From contig CANLEM010000002.1 in the NCBI GenBank assembly GCA_947489685.1, positions 310,001-374,000 on the forward strand: DNA of 64,000 nucleotides. Reading direction: 5' to 3'. The translations under genes and the position numbers were made by a program. The first letter of the stretch is position 1. Each line of letters opens with the position of its first letter. The notes beneath the pieces were generated by a model. The model was given only the letters and a program-made list of their open reading frames with translations. It was not told the DNA's origin and ran no database searches. The stretch comes from an uncultured Aquimarina sp. (GTDB lineage Bacteria; Bacteroidota; Bacteroidia; Flavobacteriales; Flavobacteriaceae). Positions 35,164 to 43,254 of this stretch are shown here, one piece after another.

Positions 35164-37392
35164 CTATGTTGTTACTTCATTTTTTTTAATACAGTAGATC
35201 GTTTCTTGAATAGCAAACCAGCAGAAGTAAAAAATTCCTACAGAAAATAGAATATCCCCTATCATTCGCATCCATTTTAATGTTTGAACCACAGGAGAGT
35301 ATAAGAGTTCTGAGTCTCTTGCAAACGAATACCCTTTGGTAATAGAAGTGTATGCCTGGATCACTCCAACAGGAAGTAAACTCAAGACGACCATTGCAAT
35401 TAATCCTATGTTCAAAAACCAAAATGCTCTTTTAAGTTTTAGGTTATCCCATGATCTATTAGAGTAAAATCGAAGACAAATAATAATGAACCCCATTCCC
35501 AACATACCATATACTCCAAAAAGAGCTGTATGTGCATGAACTGCCGTTGTATTAAGCCCCTGTATATAGTATAAGGCAATTGGAGGGTTTATAAGAAAGC
35601 CAAATACTCCAGCTCCTACCATATTCCAGAATGCTACTGCGATAAAGAAAAATATAGGCCACTTATATCTTTGTATCCATTCATTCGATTTCAATAAATT
35701 CCAATTCTCTCTTATCTCGAATCCCATTAAGGTAAGAGGCACTACTTCTAGGGCACTAAACGTAGCTCCTAATGCAATAGCCTGGACTGGAGTACCAGAG
35801 TAATACAAATGGTGCAGAGTGCCTATAATTCCTCCTGCCAAAAATATTGTGGCTGAAGCAATTGAAGCTTTACCAGCAGTGCTGGCCGAAAGAATTTTCA
35901 TCTTTAAAAACACGAATGCAATAATCACAGTTGCAAAAACTTCAAAGAATCCCTCGACCCATAAGTGTACTAACCACCATCTCCAATAATTAATCACCGG
36001 CAGACTACTATTTTCTCCATACATCAATCCTGAGAAGAAAAACATTCCAATAGCGAGTACAGATATTAAGAGAATTATTAATAAGTGCTTAGAGTCATCA
36101 TTTCTTCTTATACCATAGAGTACATGCCTACCTACCATCATAACCCATAGCACTAAGCCAATACCAAGAAAGATTTGCCAGAATCTACCCAAATCCATAT
36201 ACTCATAACCTTGATGACCAAAGAAGAAGTTGGTAGTTAGGTCAAAAAATTGATGTACCCCTAACCATTCTCCTAATAGTGAACCTAGAACAATAATAAT
36301 CAGAGCGATGAATAGGAAATTGATTCCAAAAACCTGATACTTCATTTCTTTACCGCTAATCATTGGCGCTAAAAACAGCCCGGTAGCCAGCCACGTAGCC
36401 GCTATCCAAAATACAGCCAATTGCGTGTGCCAGGTTCTTGTTATAGAATAGGGTAAAATACTTGCCAAGTCAATACCAAAAAAAGCTTGTCCTTCTACAG
36501 TATAATGCACGGTAATAATTCCTAAAACGATTTGTAATCCAATTAATAAGGAAATCACAATAAAATATTTTAATACTTCTTTTTGGGATTTTACCAAGTG
36601 TAGATTACGTAAAGGATCTGTATTTGGACGCACTATAGCTTCTCCTTTTTCGTGATTTCTAATATAATAGTACACCAGTATCCCTATAAACAATAGTAAT
36701 AGGATGATCGAAAATCCAGACCAAATTTGAGAATCCGGAGTTATTGTATTATCAATAAGGGGTTCATGAGGCCAATTAGAGGTGTATGTGTAAGCTTCAT
36801 CCGGCCTATTGGTACTTGCCGCCCAAGAAGTCCAAAACAAAAATGCGTTTAACTGTGAAAGCTTTTTGACATCTTCTAATGCCCCTTCGGGAATTGCATA
36901 TTGCTCGTGCCCTTGTGAAAAAATAGTTGCGTAATATGTGGAGTTTTGTTTGATTGCCTCATATCTGGCCGATGATATTGTTATACTTTTGTCTATTGTG
37001 TTATAGGTGTTCGTTTTAACGTGTTGTATTAAACGAGCCTTTAGTGCAGCTTTTTTCTCTACGTCCAGGTTTTTATAACTCGTATTAAAATCTTTTTCGG
37101 CCCATGCTTCTAGCATAAACACAGCTTCTTTGTGTATCCAATCCGCAGTCCAATCGGGAGCAACATAGCTACCATGTCCCCATATGGAACCTACCTCCAT
37201 CCCTCCAATAGATTCCCAAACATTTTGCCCTATTTGAATATCATCTTTGGTAAATACAATTTCTTGTGTTTCTTTAACAATTACAGTATCCGGAATAGGA
37301 GGTTGTGTTTGATAAATTTCTGTTCCTACCCATATTAATGCTATAAATGACAACACAACTACACTGGTAAATCCAATCCAAATTTTCTTCAT
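35164..37392 (-). CDS. norB: Quinol-dependent nitric oxide reductase (qNOR)
   Basis: The 742-residue protein has the qNOR architecture: one N-terminal membrane span, a soluble domain of about 200 residues typical of quinol-fed enzymes (with the IWGHGSYVAPDWTADWIHKE segment), and then about 12 spans of the haem-copper superfamily. The His ligands appear in HLWVEGFFEVFA, GTLHHLYYSGTP and HAHTALFGVYG. It reduces 2 NO to N2O with electrons from the quinone pool and is complete. No nitrite reductase or N2O reductase gene is next to it, so the role is detoxification rather than full denitrification. Confidence 0.96.
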   Translation of the reverse strand: MKKIWIGFTSVVVLSFIALIWVGTEIYQTQPPIPDTVIVKETQEIVFTKDDIQIGQNVWESIGGMEVGSIWGHGSYVAPDWTADWIHKEAVFMLEAWAEKDFNTSYKNLDVEKKAALKARLIQHVKTNTYNTIDKSITISSARYEAIKQNSTYYATIFSQGHEQYAIPEGALEDVKKLSQLNAFLFWTSWAASTNRPDEAYTYTSNWPHEPLIDNTITPDSQIWSGFSIILLLLFIGILVYYYIRNHEKGEAIVRPNTDPLRNLHLVKSQKEVLKYFIVISLLIGLQIVLGIITVHYTVEGQAFFGIDLASILPYSITRTWHTQLAVFWIAATWLATGLFLAPMISGKEMKYQVFGINFLFIALIIIVLGSLLGEWLGVHQFFDLTTNFFFGHQGYEYMDLGRFWQIFLGIGLVLWVMMVGRHVLYGIRRNDDSKHLLIILLISVLAIGMFFFSGLMYGENSSLPVINYWRWWLVHLWVEGFFEVFATVIIAFVFLKMKILSASTAGKASIASATIFLAGGIIGTLHHLYYSGTPVQAIALGATFSALEVVPLTLMGFEIRENWNLLKSNEWIQRYKWPIFFFIAVAFWNMVGAGVFGFLINPPIALYYIQGLNTTAVHAHTALFGVYGMLGMGFIIICLRFYSNRSWDNLKLKRAFWFLNIGLIAMVVLSLLPVGVIQAYTSITKGYSFARDSELLYSPVVQTLKWMRMIGDILFSVGIFYFCWFAIQETIYCIKKNEVTT

Positions 37393-37416
37393 TTTTATAT
37401 ATTTAATCTAGTAAGG

Positions 37417-37767
37417 CTATTTGATGATATTTTTAACTCGATCTGCAGTATCCATGTTCGAAATAGATAATCGAACAATACAATCCTCTATACAGGCCAA
37501 ATCATGAGGTATATTTTCATCTAATGCTATTAAATCTCCTTTTCTTAATAGTTTTTTTACTCCTTGTACCCCAAAATCAATCAAACCTTCAAAAACTTGT
37601 ACGACTATCGGGAAAGGGGCTTTATGTTCTTTCATGAATTGTCCTTTTTTCATTAAGATTCTAATTTCTTTTGACATTTTTGTTTGTAATAGAACCGATA
37701 TCGCAGGTCCGTTATCTTTGTAGGTTACGTTTTCTGTAAGTGATGCGGTCATCATAGTTTTAATCAA
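37417..37767 (-). CDS. Cupin-like protein of the NO operon
   Basis: The 116-residue protein has a single cupin barrel (KGQFMKEHKAPFPIVVQVFE, LRKGDLIALDENIPHDL). The canonical metal ligands are partly present as His residues in KEH and PHD. Its first four bases overlap the ferredoxin gene end (ATGA) and it is 24 bp before qNOR. Cupins in such operons are of unclear role, possibly a metal-binding oxygenase or an NO-response protein. Confidence 0.8.
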   Translation of the reverse strand: MIKTMMTASLTENVTYKDNGPAISVLLQTKMSKEIRILMKKGQFMKEHKAPFPIVVQVFEGLIDFGVQGVKKLLRKGDLIALDENIPHDLACIEDCIVRLSISNMDTADRVKNIIK

Positions 37768-38093
37768 TTATTATTTATAATTTTAAAAGTCATTCTATCA
37801 ATTTTTTCGTTTACCATTATTTGGCAGGCCAATCGACTAGATCCGCTTTTACCTCCTAATAGGTTTAATGTTTTGGTCTCCTGGAAACTTGGAATATCAT
37901 AGATCATTAATTGGTTTGGCTGAACGTGACATGTACCGCATAACCCTCTTCCTCCGCAATCTCCGATTTCTTCGTAGTATTTATTTATAATCAACTCCAT
38001 CAAATTAGCATACTCATAAGGCCTGAAATCGATCTCGTGTGTTTCATTATGCACATCGATAATGGTGATATGTAAAGGATTGATAATGCTCAA
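37764..38093 (-). CDS. [2Fe-2S] ferredoxin, plant-type
   Basis: The 109-residue protein has the [2Fe-2S] ligand set C46, C52, C55 and C90 in DCGGRGLCGTCH and LACQIMV. It can give electrons to a partner such as the haemoglobin or another NO-linked enzyme; qNOR itself draws on quinol. Genes on both sides overlap by 4 bp, so it is translated in a coupled operon. Confidence 0.92.
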   Translation of the reverse strand: MSIINPLHITIIDVHNETHEIDFRPYEYANLMELIINKYYEEIGDCGGRGLCGTCHVQPNQLMIYDIPSFQETKTLNLLGGKSGSSRLACQIMVNEKIDRMTFKIINNN

Positions 38094-38560
38094 ATCGTAC
38101 GTATTTTATGTTCTGGTTTTGTTATCCTATTCAAAAGCTTTCTTCCATAAATAAAAAGAGAGATTACTTTCATGATTTCTAATATCACGTACCACAGATG
38201 TATACTACTCTTAGGTAGTTTTGCTCCTGTGATTTGTAAATCTGCTCGATGATCTAGAACTGGCAACAACCAAAAGGTTTGTATACTTAGGATAATTAAA
38301 ATCATTAAAAAATAGATTCGAAAAGATCTATGTGTATCATGGGATTTCGAGAATCTTAAAGATGCGATTATCAAAAGGGCGCATACGATTTCGACTTTGT
38401 TTAAGGCTTTAAAAACCAGTTGCCCAATTGCAAGGCCCAGTTCTATGGTAACCCCAGTAGCTCTAAATTTTAACCAGGCCTCCATAAAGCTAATTGCGCA
38501 TACAAAACCTACCCAAATAAAGATAATCGCAACAGTAAAACTTAAATACTCTTTTTTCAT
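38090..38560 (-). CDS. Four-span membrane protein of the NO operon
   Basis: The 156-residue protein has hydrophobic spans at about residues 7-27, 42-66, 80-100 and 128-146 and His residues in and near them (KSHDTHRSF, LDHRAD, SSIHLWYV), which might bind haem. No family is recognised. It is the first gene of the qNOR transcript, and an operator-like palindrome stands just before it at 38569-38588. It may be a haem-binding accessory for electron transfer. Confidence 0.7.
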   Translation of the reverse strand: MKKEYLSFTVAIIFIWVGFVCAISFMEAWLKFRATGVTIELGLAIGQLVFKALNKVEIVCALLIIASLRFSKSHDTHRSFRIYFLMILIILSIQTFWLLPVLDHRADLQITGAKLPKSSIHLWYVILEIMKVISLFIYGRKLLNRITKPEHKIRTI

Positions 38561-38568
38561 AAACGATT

Positions 38569-38588
38569 AAAAGATCTTTTTATCCTTT
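38569..38588. promoter_or_regulatory. Operator-like palindrome before the NO operon
   Basis: AAAAGA and TCCTTT separated by eight bases. This has the same half-sites and spacer as the core AAAGGA-N8-TCCTTT of the palindrome at 39073-39102, with one mismatch, and lies 9 bp before the 38560 start codon. It is a likely binding site of the same Rrf2 regulator. Confidence 0.6.
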
Positions 38589-38604
38589 ATATGATTAAAT
38601 TTTT

Positions 38605-39036
38605 TTACCTCCTTAAAGTTGTTAAATCAACATTCATATCATCTGCAATAGATTTAAGAGATGTATTTTCTAACATATCTTTTAGGTTATTTCTTATCTC
38701 TACAAATTTAAAATGCAATGGGCAAGGAGAGCTTGCATCGCATTGTTTAAGCCCTAATCCGCACCCTGTGTATATAGAATCTCCATCCAATACGCTAACT
38801 ACCTCACTAAGCCTAGTGTTCATTTTCTCCTCCTCTATAATAAAACCCCCATAGGGTCCCTTTATAGATTTTACAATATCGTTTCTAGTAAGTTGCTGCA
38901 AAATCTTTGCCGTAAACGCCTGCGGTGAGTTTATTTCTTCCGAAATAGTACTTAAACTCACTTTGTTGTTTTGCGTTGTCTGCTGCGCAATAAAAATTAC
39001 TGCTCTAAGACCATATTCACAAGATTTTGAAAACAT
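38605..39036 (-). CDS. Rrf2-family Fe-S transcriptional regulator (NsrR-like)
   Basis: The 143-residue protein has the winged-helix N-terminus of Rrf2 regulators (MFSKSCEYGLRAVIFIAQQT) and three Cys, C92, C99 and C105, in TGCGLGLKQCDASSPCPLH, the cluster-binding pattern of NsrR/IscR. NsrR senses NO through its cluster and derepresses NO-detoxifying genes, which fits the qNOR operon downstream. The gene has its own upstream palindrome, so it probably controls itself too. Whether the cluster is [2Fe-2S] or [4Fe-4S] cannot be told. Confidence 0.92.
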   Translation of the reverse strand: MFSKSCEYGLRAVIFIAQQTTQNNKVSLSTISEEINSPQAFTAKILQQLTRNDIVKSIKGPYGGFIIEEEKMNTRLSEVVSVLDGDSIYTGCGLGLKQCDASSPCPLHFKFVEIRNNLKDMLENTSLKSIADDMNVDLTTLRR

Positions 39037-39072
39037 ATATCTAATTTTATCAAGGCAAAGTTAAGGTATTAT

Positions 39073-39102
39073 TTTATAAAGGACAAAAATATCCTTTATA
39101 AA
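39073..39102. promoter_or_regulatory. Perfect 30-bp palindrome, Rrf2 operator-like
   Basis: TTTATAAAGGA (39073-39083), an eight-base spacer, and TCCTTTATAAA (39092-39102). It is 37 bp upstream of the Rrf2 gene and ideally placed for autoregulation. The core recurs at 38569-38588. Confidence 0.75.
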
Positions 39103-39104
39103 TT

Positions 39105-39122
39105 TACTTATACCTATAAGTA
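39105..39122. promoter_or_regulatory. Second palindrome beside the Rrf2 operator
   Basis: TACTTATA, CC, TATAAGTA. An 18-bp inverted repeat two bases beyond the first palindrome. It may bind another regulator such as a Crp/Fnr-type protein, or stiffen the promoter. Confidence 0.45.
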
Positions 39123-39314
39123 TATGGGTATCTAAAATAATTTCTTTACGCGGACTAAAAAAAGAATTGAACAACAAAAATAAAAAAGTTCTTTTTTTTT
39201 CATCAAATCCCTTTCTAATTACAGTTTTTTACCGAATTTAGAGGTCGATTAAAATGAAAGTTTGACTTTACCAAAGAGTCGTATACATTACCCCTAGACT
39301 TTCTTTTAGTTATA

Positions 39315-39336
39315 CCTAGTAATTTTTATCCTAGTA
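39315..39336. promoter_or_regulatory. CCTAGTA direct repeat upstream of the 39363 gene
   Basis: CCTAGTA at 39315-39321 and again at 39330-39336, with a 15-bp period, 27 bp before the start codon. Direct repeats at this position may bind a response regulator, possibly the one encoded at 41414. Confidence 0.35.
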
Positions 39337-39362
39337 CAAATATTCTCTAAAAAACCTAAAAA

Positions 39363-40064
39363 ATGACAACCAGCAAAAACAAAGTCGCTAAAATCAAAGG
39401 CAACATCAACACCTGGAACGAAGTAAGAAACACAAATATGGCGTTAAATTTCTTAACATCGGGATATGGTTTTGTAATAGAACTTGAAGATTATCAAAAT
39501 TGGAAGAAAAACAGTCCAGACAGTATACACTGCTATTTTGGTGTAAGTGAATTTGAACTTAAGTTTTATCTAGTTGATAATGTTACCGACAAAAACCAAT
39601 CCTATGAATTAGGTGTTAATTTATTCGAAAAAGAGTTCACCAGAAGTTTTAATACGGCAGGAGTGAAAACTACCGAAGATTTTAAACCAGTAACGATATC
39701 CTGTATCGATCAAATTAGTAAAACCGAGGCAGAACAGCGCATTTTAAATTGGATGTTGGGTTCTAAGAATTGGTTTAAAGATCAGATGCAAAAGAATAAA
39801 ATCGGTAAAAGTGAATTATTAAGATTAATTACAATTCCTTTTGAAGACGTAGAAACATTATTTACGAATAGTGATCAAACTGTTTTTGCTATTACTGCCC
39901 TTAAAAATTTTAATATCTACGGGTATAATTTAGAATTTATTCTAACTCGAGAACTTGAATTGGGAGGTACTAAAACTTCAGATACTTCGGTAACAGAACT
40001 GTTTATGGATGTCTCTCAACCACACCCTCCATTTACTATGAGTTCGGGCTTTAATTTACTCTAG
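39363..40064 (+). CDS. Soluble protein of unknown function
   Basis: The 233-residue product has no signal or membrane span. It is rich in Asn, Lys and Phe, with stretches such as FELKFYLVDNVTDKNQ and WMLGSKNWFKDQMQKNKIGK. I do not recognise a family. It is the first of four genes read together with the two-component system; it may be an effector or target of that system. Confidence 0.6.
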   Translation: MTTSKNKVAKIKGNINTWNEVRNTNMALNFLTSGYGFVIELEDYQNWKKNSPDSIHCYFGVSEFELKFYLVDNVTDKNQSYELGVNLFEKEFTRSFNTAGVKTTEDFKPVTISCIDQISKTEAEQRILNWMLGSKNWFKDQMQKNKIGKSELLRLITIPFEDVETLFTNSDQTVFAITALKNFNIYGYNLEFILTRELELGGTKTSDTSVTELFMDVSQPHPPFTMSSGFNLL

Positions 40065-40075
40065 TCGACACATAT

Positions 40076-40702
40076 ATGGATAGTACGATTATTATTGAAA
40101 AGGTAATGGATGCCTTTTCAAATCTATGTGCATTAGTCCTATTAATAGGACTAGTATATAGTATTGTAAAAAGGCATTCGCTTATCTCCTTAATTTATTT
40201 AGGCTCCATTCTTATAATAGAAATTATAGCCGCGTATGGTAACGTAAATCTTTTTCTATTTTCTATATCATATTATATACACTTATTCTTTTTAAGTTAT
40301 TATATCCTGATACATTTTCTTAGATGGAAAAAAAACAATTTCGCGTTGATTTCATTCTTATTTCTAATACCTATGATCCTTAGTCTTATCTTTAATACCG
40401 AAATAACTTCATATCAATCTTATGATCGATTGTTTTATATTTTTTCGATCATTATTTTATTGATTACTACCTTATTTAGGTTTTTTGACGGTAAGCTCAT
40501 ACTATCCAATACTACGATTACGATGTTACTAATCATACTGTTTTATTTTAGTATCGATTTCATTATTGCGCTCACTACTAACTATCTAATCAACGAACAT
40601 CTAAATTTGGTAGGTTGGATATGGTTATTTAGAGCGTTCTGTTTACTAGTATTTTATATCACCTTAGTCAATTTAGTATGGAAGACTGGAAAAACCCTTT
40701 AA
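40076..40702 (+). CDS. Polytopic membrane protein of unknown function
   Basis: The 208-residue protein is nearly all hydrophobic, with about six or seven spans, and resembles 7TM sensor-like proteins in Bacteroidota. There is no known domain. It starts 11 bp after the previous gene and overlaps the histidine kinase gene by 25 bp, so it is likely a sensing partner of the kinase, which has only one membrane span itself. Confidence 0.65.
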   Translation: MDSTIIIEKVMDAFSNLCALVLLIGLVYSIVKRHSLISLIYLGSILIIEIIAAYGNVNLFLFSISYYIHLFFLSYYILIHFLRWKKNNFALISFLFLIPMILSLIFNTEITSYQSYDRLFYIFSIIILLITTLFRFFDGKLILSNTTITMLLIILFYFSIDFIIALTTNYLINEHLNLVGWIWLFRAFCLLVFYITLVNLVWKTGKTL

Positions 40703-41412
40703 CTCCAATATGGTGGATAGCCGGTGCATTAGCTCTATTTTCTGTACTATTATTATTTATAATACTACTAACAAAAAAATACGTAAGTCGTATTAAACGA
40801 GAAGAACAACAAAAGGCCAATTTAAAAATTAAACATAATGAAGAAATGCTACAAAACAGCATTGACATCCAAGAAAAGGAACGAACCCGAATAGCTGCGG
40901 ATATTCATGATGAATTAATCGGTGAACTAAGACGTATACAACTTATAAATGATACTGATGTATTAATTGAACCTTTAAAAAAAAGTATTCATACGGCTCG
41001 ACGCATATCACATGATCTTACACCACCCTTACTAAATGAGAGCACCCTTGGTGATTTATTTCAAACAATTCTAACACCAATGAGTGGTTTATTTTTAATT
41101 GATTTTTATATCAATGAAAATCCCGAGGTATATATCCCTGAAAAAAATAAAATTAATATCTACAGAATTTTTCAAGAGGTCATTACAAATATCGAAAAAC
41201 ATGCTCGTGCCTCGCAAATTTTCATTAAATTAAAGGTATCTGAACGTATTATTTTTTTGTCAGTACAGGATAACGGTGTTGGGTTGCCTAAACACAAAAC
41301 CAAAGGTCTGGGAATGAAGAACATTTCATTAAGAACACAACAACTTAATGCAGCTTATAAATTCACAACAAACAAACCCCAAGGAACAAGATTCACACTA
41401 CTATACAAGTAA
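40678..41412 (+). CDS. Sensor histidine kinase (NarX/HisKA_3 type)
   Basis: The 244-residue kinase has one N-terminal membrane span (about residues 11-31), a coiled stretch, the phospho-accepting His77 in RIAADIHDELIGELRR, and an ATP-binding domain with DNGVGLPKHKTKGLGMKNIS and an N-box in FQEVITNIEKHA. It lacks a large sensor domain, so the membrane protein encoded just before it may supply the signal. Its stop is 1 bp before the response regulator start, forming a pair. Confidence 0.9.
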   Translation: MEDWKNPLTPIWWIAGALALFSVLLLFIILLTKKYVSRIKREEQQKANLKIKHNEEMLQNSIDIQEKERTRIAADIHDELIGELRRIQLINDTDVLIEPLKKSIHTARRISHDLTPPLLNESTLGDLFQTILTPMSGLFLIDFYINENPEVYIPEKNKINIYRIFQEVITNIEKHARASQIFIKLKVSERIIFLSVQDNGVGLPKHKTKGLGMKNISLRTQQLNAAYKFTTNKPQGTRFTLLYK

Positions 41413-41413
41413 A

Positions 41414-42085
41414 ATGAACACAATAAAAATAGCTCTAGTTGAAGATGATAAGTTAGTAGCTAGCTTATTAAAAGATTATTTAAATAATATCGATGGTTTT
41501 TTGGTTATATCCGTATTCCATAGCGGTAATTCTTTTATTGATTCGTTAAAATCAGATGAAATTCCTGACATTGTACTTTCGGATTTACGAATGAAAGATG
41601 GCTCGGGTAAAGATGTACTCAATACATTAACCAAAGAATATCCTGATATCAAAAGTATTATTATCTCCTCTCATTATCAACCCAATTATTTGGGTTATAT
41701 GTTTAAATCTGGAGCAAATGCTTTTATTCCTAAGGAAATTGATAAAAAAGATCTTGTAAAGGTAATTCAAAACGTTGCCCGCAATGGGCATCATCTTGAT
41801 GCAGATCAAATTGCAGTATTACGAAAACAAATAGCCTCTAATACTCCTTCTGTCCCTACAAATAGTTTGGATGAATTAACTCCCAGAGAATTGGATGTAC
41901 TTAAATTATTATGTCATCAACTTACTGCCAAAGAAATAGGCGAAAAACTTTTTGTAAGTAAAAAAACGGTAGAAACCCATAAATCCAACTTATTGTCAAA
42001 AACCGGAGCAAAAAATATTGCAGGTCTAATCATTTTTGCCGCGCAGAATAAATTGATCGAACTTGATAAAATAGTACTTACTTAA
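41414..42085 (+). CDS. Response regulator, NarL/LuxR family
   Basis: The 223-residue regulator has a receiver domain (phospho-Asp57 in LSDLRM, acidic D11-D12, K in FIPKE) and a LuxR-type HTH at the C-terminus (LTPRELDVLKLLCHQLTAKE, KKTVETHKSNL). The start at 41414 was chosen because it puts the receiver motif correctly and it follows the kinase stop by one base; a longer frame starting 22 codons upstream lies within the kinase. A terminator follows at 42098. Confidence 0.93.
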   Translation: MNTIKIALVEDDKLVASLLKDYLNNIDGFLVISVFHSGNSFIDSLKSDEIPDIVLSDLRMKDGSGKDVLNTLTKEYPDIKSIIISSHYQPNYLGYMFKSGANAFIPKEIDKKDLVKVIQNVARNGHHLDADQIAVLRKQIASNTPSVPTNSLDELTPRELDVLKLLCHQLTAKEIGEKLFVSKKTVETHKSNLLSKTGAKNIAGLIIFAAQNKLIELDKIVLT

Positions 42086-42097
42086 TCCTAAAATTAG

Positions 42098-42119
42098 GCT
42101 GCATAATGCAGCTTTTTAT
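42098..42119 (+). terminator. Terminator after the response regulator
   Basis: GCTGCA, three-base loop, TGCAGC followed by TTTTTAT, a compact rho-independent hairpin 12 bp after the stop. Confidence 0.75.
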
Positions 42120-42359
42120 CAAAAAATGTTTATGGGTTTTGCCTATACGTTTACTATAGAAATTTGGGAAACTATTCTTAGCAGGAATTATAAAATATAT
42201 TGTGATTTTAAAATGTTACATTTAACGTATAAATCATATGTTTTTATCTTTTCATAATACATATGATTTATACATTTTTGACTAGCACTTCATTTTTACA
42301 CAAACGGTAATAACCATTATTATGAATAAGTTATTATTTTTGTTAGGTAAACCTTTACT

Positions 42360-43244
42360 ATGACATCTATCAAAATCCTACTTGTAACTATCTTATTGAC
42401 GTTGGTTACTCCTATCATGTATTCTCAAAATGATAACACAAATCAAAGTACTAAAGACACATTAACCACTCCTTCTCCTCAACATAAAATGAATACCTGG
42501 CAAATGATCAAATATGATGGTCTATCGGTATACGGAGGTGTAAAACATGCATATACTCAGCCTTTTAAATGGAAACAGAAAGATTGGGTTACTTTTGGCG
42601 GGGTCCTAATAGGAACAGGAGCTTTACTAGCATTAGATGAACCGGCAAATGAGTATTTTACAAATCAAGAAGAAGGTGTTCCAGACTTTATTACCGAAGC
42701 CAGTTTCAGGTTTGGAAAACCCCTTTTTAACTATGGCCTTACTACAAGTGTTTACGCATTGGGGTTAGTTACCAAAAATGAAAAAATCCGAAGAACAGGA
42801 GTACTTCTTATTGCATCGGCTACCGCTGGCGGAATACTACAAACAGTAAGTAAAACACTAGTTGGTCGAGCAAGACCTACCACAGGCGAAGGCAATCTTA
42901 GTTTTCGATTTTGGTCAAGTGAAGCAGGTTTTCATTCTTTTCCATCCGGGCATGCAATACTTGCATTTACTACTGCCTACGCCATTGGTAAACAATTTAA
43001 AAACCCTTATCTAAAAGGCGGTATATATGCAATTGGTTTGCTATCGCCTGTTTCTCGTTTATGGGCAGATGCACATTGGCTTACCGATGTTGTATTAGGA
43101 GTAGCAATTAGTGTTTTTGTCGTAGACGGTATCGATAATTACTTAAAAAAGAAAGAACGTTATGTTTATGGGCATAAAAAAAATAAAATAAAATGGAATC
43201 TTAGTTTAGGTGCTGGCCAACTGGGCGTTGTTGGAAGATTCTAA
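42360..43244 (+). CDS. PAP2-family phosphatase, exported
   Basis: The 294-residue protein has a signal peptide ending YSQN and then PAP2 phosphatase motifs: KTLVGRARPTTGEG, FHSFPSGHA and SRLWADAHWLTDVVLGVA, the three acid-phosphatase motifs with the active His. There are several hydrophobic spans. It removes phosphate from lipid phosphates such as phosphatidate or undecaprenyl pyrophosphate in the periplasm or outer leaflet. It is convergent with the GlpK-GlpD gene, with 10 bp between stops. Confidence 0.9.
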   Translation: MTSIKILLVTILLTLVTPIMYSQNDNTNQSTKDTLTTPSPQHKMNTWQMIKYDGLSVYGGVKHAYTQPFKWKQKDWVTFGGVLIGTGALLALDEPANEYFTNQEEGVPDFITEASFRFGKPLFNYGLTTSVYALGLVTKNEKIRRTGVLLIASATAGGILQTVSKTLVGRARPTTGEGNLSFRFWSSEAGFHSFPSGHAILAFTTAYAIGKQFKNPYLKGGIYAIGLLSPVSRLWADAHWLTDVVLGVAISVFVVDGIDNYLKKKERYVYGHKKNKIKWNLSLGAGQLGVVGRF

Positions 43245-43254
43245 ACATGACCAT

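Larger units (their letters stand above)
39037..39362. other. Regulatory region upstream of the Rrf2 gene
   Basis: These 326 bp between the divergent Rrf2 (-) and 39363 (+) genes hold two palindromes (39073-39102 and 39105-39122) near the Rrf2 start and a CCTAGTA direct repeat (39315-39336) near the 39363 start. I see no small gene. Confidence 0.6.
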
